Source of the DNA: Rhodospirillales bacterium
Lineage (GTDB): Bacteria; Pseudomonadota; Alphaproteobacteria; Rhodospirillales; Casp-alpha2
NCBI GenBank assembly: GCA_021775095.1
Contig: JAJFII010000087.1
Location: forward strand, 60,835 to 124,834
Reading direction: 5' to 3'
DNA length: 64,000 bases
Part shown: positions 6,963-15,880 of the stretch, in pieces
Layout: every line of letters starts with the position of its first letter
Numbering within the stretch: position 1 is the stretch's first letter
The notes under the pieces: model-generated
Told to the model about the DNA's origin: nothing
The model's database searches: none
Seen by the model: only the letters and a program-made list of their open reading frames with translations
Position numbers and translations under genes: made by a program

Positions 6963-9617
6963 TTGGCAGGAACCGTGGTGACTGAAACTCCCAAACCGGA
7001 CGACGAGCAAACTTCCCCAATCGAGCGAACGCCTGCAAATCCCGCAAACAATGATTGGCTGGAGATGATTACCTGGGACGGGCCACCGCCGTCGAGAGAT
7101 CATTTGGCCAGCGCGATGGACAGCGACCCGGTTGATCAATTTAATTCCGTCGCCATCACCATTCCCGAGAGTGTCATCGAAATCGGTTTTGTTCCAGAAT
7201 CCGCGGAATTTATCGGGGTTCCCGTTACCGCCAGGTTGAACCGCGGCGAGTCTACGTCACCGGGGGTATGGCGTCTCAATCCCGAAGACCTAGAGGGGTT
7301 GGTGCTTTTGTTGCCGCCGACATTTTCCGAGCAATATGTCCATATTACCCTGAAGGTTGCCGGCAACGAGCAAGCGACAGGAAACAAACTGACAAATATG
7401 GCAGCGGTCCGCGCCGAAGTGCCGGGGTATGCGAAAGCGCAAGAAACCAAAACGGCGGCGCGCCAGAGCCCCGTACCACCAACGGCATCCAAGTCCGACC
7501 CGGCACTGAAACCCGGGCCCAAGGCCGTGCCGTCGCCGGCAAAGCCAGAGCCGGCGTTGGCTTCCAAACGCGCATCTGTACCCGATGGAAACGTGAAAAC
7601 GCAGGTCGAGCAAAAACCGCCACCCAAATCCCCTGTGAAACCGCCACCGGCACCGGAAAATGTGGCGAAAGTCGTACCGCCACCTGCTGCCAAACCTGCG
7701 GTACCGGCGAAACCAGAATACGACCAGAAACTGCCGCCCAATGCTGCAAAACCGGTGCCGGCAGGGGAAAAAGTGGCGAAAGCAAAACCGCTACCCAAAC
7801 CCACTGCCAAACCTGCGGTGAAGGCGAAACCAGAAAACGACCAGAAACCGCCGCCCAAACCTGCTGCGAAACCGGTGCAGGTATCGGAAAAAGTGGCGAA
7901 AGCAAATCCGCCACCCAAACCTACTGCCAAACCTGTGGTGCAGGCGAAACCCGAAAACGACCAGCAACCGCCGCCCAAACCTGCGCTCAAATCCACGCCA
8001 GTGACGGAAACGCCGGTAAAAGCATCGCCGGCACCCGCTGTACGCAATTCGGCAACAGCATCGGTTGCGAAGGCAAAACCAGGAACCGATCAAAAACCCG
8101 CCGCCAAACCCGTGCCCGAACCCATTACCGTGCCTGTAAACGCCGTGAAACCAGCACCGCTGCCCGCGTCGGAACAGGTTGCGACAACCGAACCCGCACG
8201 GCACGGAAAAACACCATTAGGACCGGACCTACCGGAGAAACCAGCAGCCGATCCAAAACCGGCGCTGGAGCCGCAGATAATTCCCCAACCGGCACCGCGC
8301 GCAAAAGCCGATTCTGGCGCAGTAGCGGAAGGGCGCGCCTCACCTGAACTGCCGGTTCCGCCGTCGATTAACTCAAACCCGGGTGAAACACGGCAGCCGA
8401 CCGGGCTCATTGTTGCCCGCCTGGGCGGTGCCCCGGAATACGGCGACCCCCATTATCGGATAATGGTCAATGGTCGGCAAATCGCCAGTGGCAATGTCGA
8501 TTGGTCCATGGGATTGCCTGCCCTTGGTACAGAATCGGAATATCGCTTCATGTGCTGGCAGGAAGTCACGATCCCTTGGGATTTTGAGGACGGGCTTCCG
8601 GCGGAAATATCGCTGGTATATGACCCCGGTCTGCGGGCCCAGCCTGACAGCCAGAATCTGCTGGCGATCGACTGGCTCGATGTGGACGGACTGCGAATTC
8701 CATCGTCCAGTGCCCATGTCCATGTGGATGGAAAACGTCTCCTGTGGCCGGATGACGATCTGGTTTGGTCGTGGACAGGTGAATTGCGTTTTGATGTGGC
8801 CGCCGCCGCTGCTGGTGGCAGCAGGGTTGACGACACGGCGGATGGCCGCGCCAAGGGTCCCACGCCGCCACAGTCCCACCCCGCTGCATCGGAACCGTTG
8901 CTGGTTAAAGTCAGTGATTCCGATCTGGCAAGCCCGTCGGTAATGGCAGAGTTGGCCGCCCTAAGATCCTTTGTAAAAGGACAGGAAAACCCGGCCATCG
9001 ATGCCGACCGGTTAAAACAATTCGCCATCCTAGGATTGGCAAAAGGTCCCTGGCAGGACGTTCAGTTTGTCGATCAGCAAGGCGACCCGATTTACATAGA
9101 TGACACGGGTAAAAATCTCCAGGGCGTGCCGTCGACCCAAGAGCCGGCCCCGTCGACCCAAGAGCCGGCCCCGTCCACCGAGATACTGATTGCCGACGCG
9201 ATTAAATTGAAGGAAAAATATATTCGTGGAATTGTTTGGCGGGCCACGGAAAAACTGGGCCTCACCCAGAAAAGGCAAACGGTTTCAACAATCGGACAGC
9301 CTGCCCGATCGGTTTCATCGTTGCCGGGTATCACCAGTCCCCGTACCATCCCGAAGCGTGTCGGACAAAAACATGTAAAGGACTTTTATGGCAGCTTCTT
9401 AAAAAAAGCGCTCGATAAATTGCAGGAATCTATTCTTGTTGACCGGGGTACAAGCCGGTCCGCTGGTGCAAACGATTCGCCGCTTGGCGGCAACAAACCC
9501 GGTGACCCTGCGCAGGGTCGGATATATGGCGAGCAGATAAAATCCGATTTTTTTGCATCTATTGTGGCGCAAACCAAGGCCCATAAAGGATCTGCGTCGA
9601 TCACCGGGCAACCATAA
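6963..9617 (+). CDS. Large Pro/Lys/Ala-rich protein with a CBM-like beta domain
   Basis: About 884 aa. Residues 60-140 form a beta-rich segment (GVWRLNPEDLEGLVLLLPP, then YVHITLKV) like the short sandwich domains of large bacterial surface proteins. Residues 150-470 are a Pro-Lys-Ala linker with degenerate repeats. Residues 480-630 resemble a calcium-dependent carbohydrate-binding module (GDPHYRIMVNG, then LLAIDWLDVDGLRI). The last 250 residues are unclassified. No signal peptide or membrane segment is visible, which is odd for such a composition. The start could be TTG 6963 or GTG 6975/6978. It follows the DHH gene on the same strand by 47 bp. Function unknown. Confidence 0.75.
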   Translation: MAGTVVTETPKPDDEQTSPIERTPANPANNDWLEMITWDGPPPSRDHLASAMDSDPVDQFNSVAITIPESVIEIGFVPESAEFIGVPVTARLNRGESTSPGVWRLNPEDLEGLVLLLPPTFSEQYVHITLKVAGNEQATGNKLTNMAAVRAEVPGYAKAQETKTAARQSPVPPTASKSDPALKPGPKAVPSPAKPEPALASKRASVPDGNVKTQVEQKPPPKSPVKPPPAPENVAKVVPPPAAKPAVPAKPEYDQKLPPNAAKPVPAGEKVAKAKPLPKPTAKPAVKAKPENDQKPPPKPAAKPVQVSEKVAKANPPPKPTAKPVVQAKPENDQQPPPKPALKSTPVTETPVKASPAPAVRNSATASVAKAKPGTDQKPAAKPVPEPITVPVNAVKPAPLPASEQVATTEPARHGKTPLGPDLPEKPAADPKPALEPQIIPQPAPRAKADSGAVAEGRASPELPVPPSINSNPGETRQPTGLIVARLGGAPEYGDPHYRIMVNGRQIASGNVDWSMGLPALGTESEYRFMCWQEVTIPWDFEDGLPAEISLVYDPGLRAQPDSQNLLAIDWLDVDGLRIPSSSAHVHVDGKRLLWPDDDLVWSWTGELRFDVAAAAAGGSRVDDTADGRAKGPTPPQSHPAASEPLLVKVSDSDLASPSVMAELAALRSFVKGQENPAIDADRLKQFAILGLAKGPWQDVQFVDQQGDPIYIDDTGKNLQGVPSTQEPAPSTQEPAPSTEILIADAIKLKEKYIRGIVWRATEKLGLTQKRQTVSTIGQPARSVSSLPGITSPRTIPKRVGQKHVKDFYGSFLKKALDKLQESILVDRGTSRSAGANDSPLGGNKPGDPAQGRIYGEQIKSDFFASIVAQTKAHKGSASITGQP
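7620..8100 (+). repeat. Degenerate 40-residue Pro/Lys/Ala repeats
   Basis: A unit containing EKVAKA, PPKPTAKP and AKPENDQKPPPKP recurs about every 120 bp, with two close copies and two or three eroded ones. It encodes an extended linker. Confidence 0.75.
9129..9170 (+). repeat. Tandem 21-bp duplication, in frame
   Basis: Two exact copies of a 21-bp unit starting CCGTCGACCCAAGAG, with a third partial copy after them. They encode PSTQEPA repeated and keep the frame. Confidence 0.85.
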
Positions 9618-9699
9618 ATCAATTTTTTTTTGCCCCGGCCCTCTGTTTACCTTCTGTTTACCTGTCTCCTCGTAATCTTGTTACATAGGTATGAATTGA

Positions 9700-10029
9700 G
9701 TGAGGATTGTTATGGGTACCGTATTGGCGAGCCTTAGCCTGGCAGTTGCATTGATTTCCGTCTGGTTTACTTCTGAGGCGTTGCGACGTGCCGAAAGTCA
9801 TGGTGACGCGGTTGTAAAACCGCATCTCAGAAATGTTAATGCGCGCATTCAGGAAAGTCGAAGCTTGATTGACGAAATCGATTCTCGATTACGGCGAATC
9901 GAACAACAGGTTGAAGTCCTTAAAATCGATCACCGTGCGGCGAATGCTCTGGATGACCAGACAAAAGACCTGCGCAAATCCCTGGACCAGGCCCGTGACT
10001 TTGTCCCGACACGGGTCATGTCTGCCTAA
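9700..10029 (+). CDS. Membrane-anchored coiled-coil protein
   Basis: A 109-aa protein from GTG 9700 (or ATG 9712). One N-terminal hydrophobic helix (about residues 5-24) is followed by a long charged helix with heptad character (NARIQESRSLIDEIDSRLRRIEQQVEVL), predicted as a coiled coil. No family is recognised. It could be a membrane-tethered adaptor. It lies 82 bp after the proline-rich gene and converges on metY, 16 bp away. Confidence 0.65.
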   Translation: MRIVMGTVLASLSLAVALISVWFTSEALRRAESHGDAVVKPHLRNVNARIQESRSLIDEIDSRLRRIEQQVEVLKIDHRAANALDDQTKDLRKSLDQARDFVPTRVMSA

Positions 10030-10045
10030 TATCAAAGAGCAGCAA

Positions 10046-11365
10046 TCAAACTTTAGACAAACCCTCATCCAGATCGTGAATCAGGTCTTCAGCGGTTTCC
10101 TGGCCGATGGAAAGCCGAATGACGCTGGCACCGGCACCGGCGGCATCACGTTGGTCGTCGGATAACTGTCGGTGGGTGGTAGATGCTGGGTGGAGAATGA
10201 GCGATCTGGTGTCCCCCACATTTGCCAGATGGGAAAATAGATTGACACTCTCGACCAGTTTGACACCGGCATCAAATCCGCCTTTAAGTTCGCAGGAAAA
10301 TACCGCACCAGCCCCCTTTGGCAGATATTTTTTTGCCAGATCATTGTAGGGGCTGGAGCTAAGACCCGCGTAAGATACCCGCTTCACCTTGCGATGGCTC
10401 TGCAAAAATTCGGCAACGGTCAGGGCATTTTTGACGTGCCGGTCCATCCGGGCGGGCAGGGATTCGATGGCGGTAAGGGTATAAAAAGCGTTTGCCGGTG
10501 ACATGGAAGGACCGAAGTCGCGCAATCCGACGGCCCGGGCTTTCATGGTGAAGCCAAAATCGCCAAAGGTTTCATAAAAGGTCAGGCCATGGTAAGCGGG
10601 ATCCGGTTGGGTCATGGTCGGAAACCGGTCATCGGCGGCCCAGTCAAATTTACCTGACTCAATAACAACCCCGCCCATCGACGTCCCATGGCCGGACAAA
10701 AATTTGGTCGTCGAATGAACCACCAGATCGGCCCCCCATTCCATGGGTTTCAGTAAATAGGGGGTCGCCAATGTGTTATCGACTATTAACGGCACATGGA
10801 CATCCTGCGCGACCTGTGAAATGGCTTCCAGATCCAAAATAATGCCGCCCGGATTGGCCAGAACTTCAATAAATATCGCCTTGGTTTTGGCGGTCACCGC
10901 AGTGCGGAAATTTTCCGGGTCACTGGGGTCGACAAAGGTGCAGTTCCAGCCGAGCCGCTTGAAACTGATCCCAAACTGGGTAATCGACCCGCCGTAAAGA
11001 TTGCGCGATGCGATAAAATGATCGCCCGGGTCCAACAGGGAAAAAAAAGTTAAAAATTGCGCCGCGTGACCTGATGCGGCGCACACGCTGGCCCGACCGT
11101 TTTCCAGGCTGGCCATACGTTCTTCGAGAACCGCGACGGTCGGATTGGTCAAACGGGAATAAATGAAACCGAAAGACTGCAGATTGAACAGGTCGGCGGC
11201 GTGGTCGACATCGTCAAAGACATAGGACGTGGTCTGATATATCGGTGTATTGCGAGCACCGGTCACCGGGTCCGGCTGTGCACCCGCGTGGACGGCCTTG
11301 GTTTCCTCGCCATATTGCCAGGGACCATCTTGGTGCGGGATGGTGGTCTTTTTAGGGGGGGTCAT
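10046..11365 (-). CDS. metY: O-acetylhomoserine sulfhydrylase-type PLP enzyme
   Basis: A 439-aa Cys/Met-metabolism PLP enzyme. The family landmarks are TPIYQTTSYVFDD, the PLP-phosphate region YSRLTNPT, the cofactor aspartate in LIVDNTLATPYLLKP and the Schiff-base lysine in VHSTTKFLSGHG. The length near 430 aa fits O-acetylhomoserine (thiol)-lyase, which forms homocysteine from sulfide, better than the shorter cystathionine enzymes; a MetZ-like role is possible. ATG 11365 is chosen because AGGAAA lies eight bases upstream, and it overlaps the stop of the CoA-binding gene by four bases (ATGA). It ends a three-gene operon. Confidence 0.88.
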   Translation of the reverse strand: MTPPKKTTIPHQDGPWQYGEETKAVHAGAQPDPVTGARNTPIYQTTSYVFDDVDHAADLFNLQSFGFIYSRLTNPTVAVLEERMASLENGRASVCAASGHAAQFLTFFSLLDPGDHFIASRNLYGGSITQFGISFKRLGWNCTFVDPSDPENFRTAVTAKTKAIFIEVLANPGGIILDLEAISQVAQDVHVPLIVDNTLATPYLLKPMEWGADLVVHSTTKFLSGHGTSMGGVVIESGKFDWAADDRFPTMTQPDPAYHGLTFYETFGDFGFTMKARAVGLRDFGPSMSPANAFYTLTAIESLPARMDRHVKNALTVAEFLQSHRKVKRVSYAGLSSSPYNDLAKKYLPKGAGAVFSCELKGGFDAGVKLVESVNLFSHLANVGDTRSLILHPASTTHRQLSDDQRDAAGAGASVIRLSIGQETAEDLIHDLDEGLSKV

Positions 11366-11862
11366 GGGTTCAGTTTCCTGCGCTTTGAGGTGATGATTCC
11401 GGTGTTTACGCCGCTCCACCCCAGTTCCCCAAATAACCGTCCGTATTCAATTTTTGGGCAACGATCCATAATCACCTGCAGGCCTGCTTCCTCCGCTTTT
11501 TCGGCGGCAGCATCGTTGCGAACCGTCAACTGCATCCAGATCACCCGGCCCCGTCGTTCCGGCGGCAGGGCCAGGACCTCGTCGACGACGCCGCCGGCGG
11601 CATCCGACGAACGAAAAACATCAACCATATCAAAGGGGTGCGGAATATCTTGTAAACCGCCATAGACGGTTTCTCCGAGGATCTCCTTGCCCGCATGGCC
11701 CGGATTAACCGGGATCACCCGATACCCTTTGCCTTGCAAATATTTCATGACAAAGCTTGACGGACGGACCTGCTTTGGGCTGGCACCGACCATCGCCACG
11801 GTTTTCACGGACTGCAGGATTTTTCTGATGGTGCCGTCGTCGTAAATCAGAGGAGCGGTCAT
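11362..11862 (-). CDS. CoA-binding protein (YccU-like Rossmann fold)
   Basis: A 166-aa single-domain protein of the CoA_binding family: KTVAMVGASPKQVRPS at the nucleotide loop, YRVIPVNPGHAGKEILGETVYGGLQDIP, and DRCPKIEYGRL near the end. Members bind CoA and are often encoded beside acyl-CoA or sulfur genes; a biochemical role is not established. Both ends overlap neighbours by the ATGA arrangement (with metY at 11362-11365 and the hydratase at 11859-11862), so translation is probably coupled. Confidence 0.85.
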   Translation of the reverse strand: MTAPLIYDDGTIRKILQSVKTVAMVGASPKQVRPSSFVMKYLQGKGYRVIPVNPGHAGKEILGETVYGGLQDIPHPFDMVDVFRSSDAAGGVVDEVLALPPERRGRVIWMQLTVRNDAAAEKAEEAGLQVIMDRCPKIEYGRLFGELGWSGVNTGIITSKRRKLNP

Positions 11863-12644
11863 CGATCAGACCAATCGGGCATGGATTTTTTGTCCACGAA
11901 TGCCTGCATACCGGCCTGGGCTTCATCCATTTTCATGTTTTCCACCATGGTTTCCGTGGCCAGTTCATAGGCGGCTTCAAGACCCTGTTCAATTTGCCGA
12001 TAAAACAACTGTTTACCTTTGCTGATAAAGGCCGGTCCCTTGGCGGCAATTTGCCCGGCCATTTGGTTGACCATCTGGTCCAGATCTTGCGGCGCACAAA
12101 CCCGATTTAACAGACCATAGGCCAGGGCTTTTTCGGCGTTAATAAATTCGCCGGTTAACAGCAGTTCCATGGCCTGTTTGCGTGGCAAATTTCGGGTAAC
12201 AGCGACGGACGGGGTCCCACAATACAGTCCGACACCGATACCCGACGTGGCAAAGGTTGCCGTTTGCGCGGCGATCGCCAGGTCACATTGGGCTACCAGT
12301 TGGCAACCGGCAGCCGTCGCAATGCCCTGAACCTTGGCAATAACCGGCTGTGGAATTTTTGTTATGGTGACCATCATCTTGCTGCATTGCCGGAACAGCG
12401 CCCGCATGGCGTCTTCCCGACAATCAGCCATCATTTGTTTTAAGTCATGGCCAGCACAAAAAGCCCTGCCGTTGCCCGCCAGGACAACCACGCGAACCGA
12501 GGTGTCGGCAGCGATCTGTTCCAGAGCCGATTGAATTTCGTCCATCATTTCGCGCGACAGAATATTAAACTTTCCGGGTTGATTGAGGGTCAGCGTTGTA
12601 ATGCCGCCGGTATCTGTCCGTAACAATAGCGCTTCATCACCCAT
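11859..12644 (-). CDS. Enoyl-CoA hydratase/isomerase family protein
   Basis: A 261-aa crotonase-fold protein. The oxyanion-hole segments are visible: RAFCAGHDLKQM and KVQGIATAAGCQLVAQCDLAIA. The residues after the second segment do not clearly contain the glutamate pair of a classic enoyl-CoA hydratase, and the sequence resembles the ECHDC3-like branch, so the reaction is uncertain. It is the first gene of the operon with the CoA-binding protein and metY, divergent from the DUF2806 gene across 158 bp. Confidence 0.82.
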   Translation of the reverse strand: MGDEALLLRTDTGGITTLTLNQPGKFNILSREMMDEIQSALEQIAADTSVRVVVLAGNGRAFCAGHDLKQMMADCREDAMRALFRQCSKMMVTITKIPQPVIAKVQGIATAAGCQLVAQCDLAIAAQTATFATSGIGVGLYCGTPSVAVTRNLPRKQAMELLLTGEFINAEKALAYGLLNRVCAPQDLDQMVNQMAGQIAAKGPAFISKGKQLFYRQIEQGLEAAYELATETMVENMKMDEAQAGMQAFVDKKSMPDWSDR

Positions 12645-12802
12645 ATCGACCTCACACCTGTGCTTGCGAAACTTACCTGAATGTTGATCCTAGCCGCGCC
12701 GATGGCAAGGGAAAAGATCAAGCACCGAGATCCTTGCATTGGGGGTCGTTGATGGGAGATTATGCATCCAGCAATAAACCGACGGCAGCGGAGTGCCCCT
12801 AA

Positions 12803-13633
12803 GTGGCGGACCAAACGGAACCACGATCGCAAAACCAGGAATCGACGGTGAATATCATTTCCACCGGCTTGAGTTCCCTGCTGGGCAGCAGTTATTCGGC
12901 AGAGACTTTGCTGCGCGACGCCAATAAACAGGATCAATACGAACGCCTGTCGGTTCGCATTGCGACGGTCGAAGCCCGTCGCCAACACAATATTGAAGCC
13001 ATCGCCCGTGCCGCCTACGTGGCGGCGGCGGAAATCCCGCCGGGGCCACGGGATCACGATATCGACAGGGATTGGCTGGCCCGGTTTATCCGTTGGGCCG
13101 AAGACGTGGAAAATCCCGATATGCAGCAGGTCTGGGGTCATGTTCTGGCCAGCGAAACCGAAACGCCGGGGCGGGTCAGCCTGCAGGTTCTCGACACCTT
13201 GAGCGGCATGACGGCTGCGGATCTGGATCTGTTGGAAAAGGTCGGTCGGGTTTTTTTTCCAACCGGTTATCTCCTGAAATTAGGGGCAAGAAATGAATTT
13301 AACGAATTTGGGATTGGTGAAAAGGATATTCATCGCCTGCAGGGTTTGAATCTGCTCCAGGCTTCCGATGACCTCAGTGTAACCTTTTATGCGCCGACCA
13401 AAGGCATCACCTTTGATTTCAAGGGGTGTGATCTCATTGTACGTCACCCGACCAGCCAGTTGTTTATATTGCCCGCCTTCCGGATGACGGGAACCGGGCG
13501 GTCGGTTATTCAGTTGTTGGCTGACGTACCTGCCGATATCGCCTATTTGACGGCGCTTGGTCAGATCCTCAAAGACCAGGGGTATGACTATCGGGTGCGC
13601 GACGGGCTGGGGGCATTGATTGAATTTGTCTAG
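12803..13633 (+). CDS. DUF2806-like protein
   Basis: A 276-aa soluble protein from a GTG start. After a variable N-terminus comes a helical core with DRDWLARFIRWAEDVENPDMQQVWGHVLASETETPGRVSLQVLDTLSGM, the layout of DUF2806/TIGR03899 proteins. A C-terminal alpha/beta part (RSVIQLLADVPADIAYLTALGQILKDQG) follows. No catalytic motif is visible and the function of the family is unknown. Its stop codon is immediately followed by a long palindromic element. Confidence 0.7.
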   Translation: MADQTEPRSQNQESTVNIISTGLSSLLGSSYSAETLLRDANKQDQYERLSVRIATVEARRQHNIEAIARAAYVAAAEIPPGPRDHDIDRDWLARFIRWAEDVENPDMQQVWGHVLASETETPGRVSLQVLDTLSGMTAADLDLLEKVGRVFFPTGYLLKLGARNEFNEFGIGEKDIHRLQGLNLLQASDDLSVTFYAPTKGITFDFKGCDLIVRHPTSQLFILPAFRMTGTGRSVIQLLADVPADIAYLTALGQILKDQGYDYRVRDGLGALIEFV

Positions 13634-13793
13634 TGGTCTGCATCCTCTTAATTGCACCCTAGGGAACGTGATTTTTGGTTTTCCGGGAGGAAGGCGTGCG
13701 CAGGCAATGCGCCCGCATCGTGGCGCACAGTGCGCCTATCCAGATGGCTTCGGAAGACCGTCCCAAGGGTGCAATTAAGAGGATGCAGACCAC
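13633..13793. repeat. 161-bp palindromic (MITE-like) element
   Basis: A perfect 28-bp inverted repeat has its left arm at 13633-13660 (G, then TGGTCTGCATCCTC) and its right arm at 13766-13793. The 105-bp interior is itself symmetric: each side has a small GGCG...GCGCC hairpin. It begins on the last base of the DUF2806 stop codon and ends 20 bp before the thioesterase start. No clear target duplication was seen. Confidence 0.75.
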
Positions 13794-13812
13794 CAGTCCA
13801 GGAGGAGCGGAC

Positions 13813-14232
13813 GTGGCCAAAATATCCGTCGAAGATTTTAACCAGTTGCTGAAACTGGAAATGCCGTGGGCACTGGAGGCCGGGCTTTTGTTGGATGCGC
13901 TTGGTCCCGGTACGGCGAAAATGCGCTTGCCCTATGACGCCGGAATGCTGCGCCCGGGCGGCACGGTTTCGGGCCCGACGATGATGATGTTGGCCGACGC
14001 CTTGATGTATGCGGTGGTTTTAAGCGCCGTCGGAAAGGTGCCCCTGGCTGTAACAACCAATTTCAGCATCAATTTTTTAAATCGGCCGCGACCCGCTGAC
14101 CTGATTGCCGAAGGCCGGGCGCTAAAAATTGGTCGACGACTGGCGGTCGTTGAAGTGTCCATATATTCGGACGGCGTGGACGATCCGGTGGCCCATGCCA
14201 CGGGGACCTATTCGATCCCGCCCAATCGATGA
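13813..14232 (+). CDS. PaaI-type hotdog thioesterase
   Basis: A 139-aa hotdog-fold protein. GMLRPGGTVSGPTMMMLADALMYAVVLSAVG matches the PaaI/YigI-type active-site helix, and NFSINFLNRPRPADLIAEGRALKIGRRLAVVEVSIYSDG forms the beta strands. It probably hydrolyses acyl-CoA thioesters. The frame is open upstream, but GTG 13813, preceded by AGGAGG, gives the normal family length; the longer frame would run through the palindromic element. Confidence 0.8.
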   Translation: MAKISVEDFNQLLKLEMPWALEAGLLLDALGPGTAKMRLPYDAGMLRPGGTVSGPTMMMLADALMYAVVLSAVGKVPLAVTTNFSINFLNRPRPADLIAEGRALKIGRRLAVVEVSIYSDGVDDPVAHATGTYSIPPNR

Positions 14233-14240
14233 GAAAATAT

Positions 14241-14258
14241 GAGGTATTGTAATACCTC
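14241..14258. promoter_or_regulatory. 18-bp dyad between the thioesterase and rplM
   Basis: GAGGTATT and AATACCTC are perfect inverse arms around GT. The short spacer suits a repressor site better than a terminator; no T-run follows immediately. Confidence 0.5.
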
Positions 14259-14291
14259 ACGTCTAAATATCGGTTTTTTAACGGTTTTTCG

Positions 14292-14319
14292 TTGACATGA
14301 CCAAAACAAATGATACTTT
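14292..14319 (+). promoter_or_regulatory. Probable promoter of rplM-rpsI
   Basis: A consensus TTGACA at 14292-14297 is followed after about 16 bp by TACTTT at 14314-14319 (or GATACT one base earlier). It lies about 60 bp ahead of the rplM start. Assignment is by sequence only. Confidence 0.5.
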
Positions 14320-14377
14320 TCGCGCCGAAACCGGTTCGGGTTTAAGCCTGCGCCCAAACAGCATTAAAGAGTGAACA

Positions 14378-14842
14378 ATGAAAACATATTCAGCCAAACC
14401 GGATGAGATCGAACGCAAGTGGTTCGTTGTCGATGCCAAAGACCTTGTGTTGGGACGTATGGCCTCGCAAATCGCCCTGCGCCTGCGCGGAAAACACAAA
14501 ACCATGTATACGCCGCACATGGATTGTGGTGATAATATCATCGTCATCAATGCGGAAAAGGTGAAATTAACCGGCCGCAAATTGACCGATAAAAAATATT
14601 ATTGGCACACCGGTTATCCAGGCGGCATCAAGAGCCGTACGGCCGGTGCGATCCTCGAAGGTCAACATCCCGAGCGCGTCGTGATCAAAGCCGTCGAACG
14701 GATGATCAGTCGTAACCCGCTGGGGACCCAGCAGATGCGCAAATTGCATGTTTATGCCGGCGCAGACCATCCCCATGAAGCACAACAGCCAGAAGTTCTG
14801 GACATTGCTGCTATGAATTCCAAGAACAAGAGGAGCCTCTAA
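14378..14842 (+). CDS. rplM: 50S ribosomal protein L13
   Basis: A 154-aa L13 with the family blocks [46 protein letters not shown] and [24 protein letters not shown]. It is a core large-subunit protein. The stop is three bases before the rpsI start, the standard L13-S9 operon. Confidence 0.98.
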   Translation: MKTYSAKPDEIERKWFVVDAKDLVLGRMASQIALRLRGKHKTMYTPHMDCGDNIIVINAEKVKLTGRKLTDKKYYWHTGYPGGIKSRTAGAILEGQHPERVVIKAVERMISRNPLGTQQMRKLHVYAGADHPHEAQQPEVLDIAAMNSKNKRSL

Positions 14843-14845
14843 GCC

Positions 14846-15388
14846 ATGGCTGAGGAAATTAAACCAACTCTCGAAAACCTGAAAGAAGCGATGGCCAGTG
14901 CAGCTGAAGTGCCGGCGGCTGCGGCGCCGGCTGCTGACGACGTTGCCGTTGCTGACACGCCATCGACGGAAGCGATTGTTCGTGAACCGAAAATTGATGA
15001 ACTCGGCCGGTCTTATGCCACCGGCAAACGGAAAGATGCAGTTGCCCGTGTGTGGATCAAACCGGGCCCCGGCAAAATTGTCGTCAATGGGCGCGAAGTA
15101 AACACCTATTTTGCCCGTCCGGTTCTGCAAATGCTGGTTCAGCAGCCCTTTGATGTGGCCGATCGCGGTGGCCAGTATGACGTTTATTGCACGGTCAAGG
15201 GTGGCGGACTTTCCGGTCAGGCCGGGGCCGTCAAACACGGCATCTCAAAGGCCCTGACCCTGTATGAACCGGCGCTGCGCGGCGTGCTCAAAAAGGAAGG
15301 GTTCCTGACCCGCGACAGCCGTGTTGTTGAGCGGAAAAAGTACGGCAAACGCAAAGCCCGTCGAAGCTTCCAGTTCTCCAAGCGCTAA
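14846..15388 (+). CDS. rpsI: 30S ribosomal protein S9
   Basis: A 180-aa S9. The conserved part begins at about residue 52 ([30 protein letters not shown]) and ends in the invariant [16 protein letters not shown] tail that reaches the ribosomal P site. The 50-residue acidic, Ala-rich N-terminal extension is typical of many alphaproteobacterial S9 proteins. GAGGAG lies just upstream. Confidence 0.98.
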   Translation: MAEEIKPTLENLKEAMASAAEVPAAAAPAADDVAVADTPSTEAIVREPKIDELGRSYATGKRKDAVARVWIKPGPGKIVVNGREVNTYFARPVLQMLVQQPFDVADRGGQYDVYCTVKGGGLSGQAGAVKHGISKALTLYEPALRGVLKKEGFLTRDSRVVERKKYGKRKARRSFQFSKR

Positions 15389-15411
15389 GCGAAAGTTTGC
15401 ATTCGAATACG

Positions 15412-15441
15412 AAAAGGGCTGCCTTCGGGCGGCCCTTTTTT
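15412..15441 (+). terminator. Rho-independent terminator after rpsI
   Basis: GGGCTGCC-TTCG-GGCGGCCC with a TTCG tetraloop, preceded by AAAA and followed by TTTTTT. Confidence 0.92.
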
Positions 15442-15496
15442 ATGGTCGGTTGTATCCCTATATAGCAATTATTATCAACGGATATAGGAACGAACG

Positions 15497-15868
15497 ATGC
15501 GGCAGTTTATGGGTTCTCTTTTATTTGCTTTGATTCTTCTTGTGCAGACATCGGGTCTCGCCGTTGCCCACCATGGCTGGTCGTGGACAACAGGTGGTAA
15601 TATTTCGCTGACCGGACTCATTAAATCGGCTCATTTGGGCAATCCGCACGGCGTGCTTAAAATCGACGCCGACGGCAATGTCTGGACAGTTGAGATTGGC
15701 CAGCCCTGGCGCAACGCACGCGCCGGGCTGAAGCCAGGCGATCTGGCGGCGGGCGTTGAAGTCAGGATCGTCGGCGAGCCTTCCACCGATATTAACGACA
15801 AGGTTATGAAAGCGGAGCGGATCTATATCGGCGCTCAGGAATACGTTCTCTACCCCGATCGCGATTGA
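15497..15868 (+). CDS. DUF6152 family exported protein
   Basis: A 123-aa protein with a signal peptide ending LAVA before the mature start HHGWSW, the mark of DUF6152. A small beta-rich domain follows (GNPHGVLKIDADGNVWTVEIGQPWRNARAGLKPGDL). Members are periplasmic with no established function; the HH pair suggests metal binding (inference). The next gene starts 12 bp downstream and encodes a membrane protein, so the two are probably partners. Confidence 0.8.
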   Translation: MRQFMGSLLFALILLVQTSGLAVAHHGWSWTTGGNISLTGLIKSAHLGNPHGVLKIDADGNVWTVEIGQPWRNARAGLKPGDLAAGVEVRIVGEPSTDINDKVMKAERIYIGAQEYVLYPDRD

Positions 15869-15880
15869 CGGCGGGCGATC

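Noticed and set aside
7136..8047. 303-aa minus-strand frame, Gly-rich
   Set aside because: It is antisense to the Pro/Lys/Ala repeats; its Gly-rich pattern is the mirror of the proline codons.
7268..8347. 359-aa plus-strand frame in another phase
   Set aside because: It is a shadow of the repeat region of the 884-aa gene, with Thr/Arg/Cys-rich noise and no domain.
14241..14258. Dyad after the thioesterase gene as a terminator
   Set aside because: The arms are separated by only two bases and no T-run follows directly, so a hairpin terminator is unlikely; it is listed as a possible operator.
14567..15238. 223-aa minus-strand frame
   Set aside because: It is antisense to the rplM-rpsI genes, which are certain.
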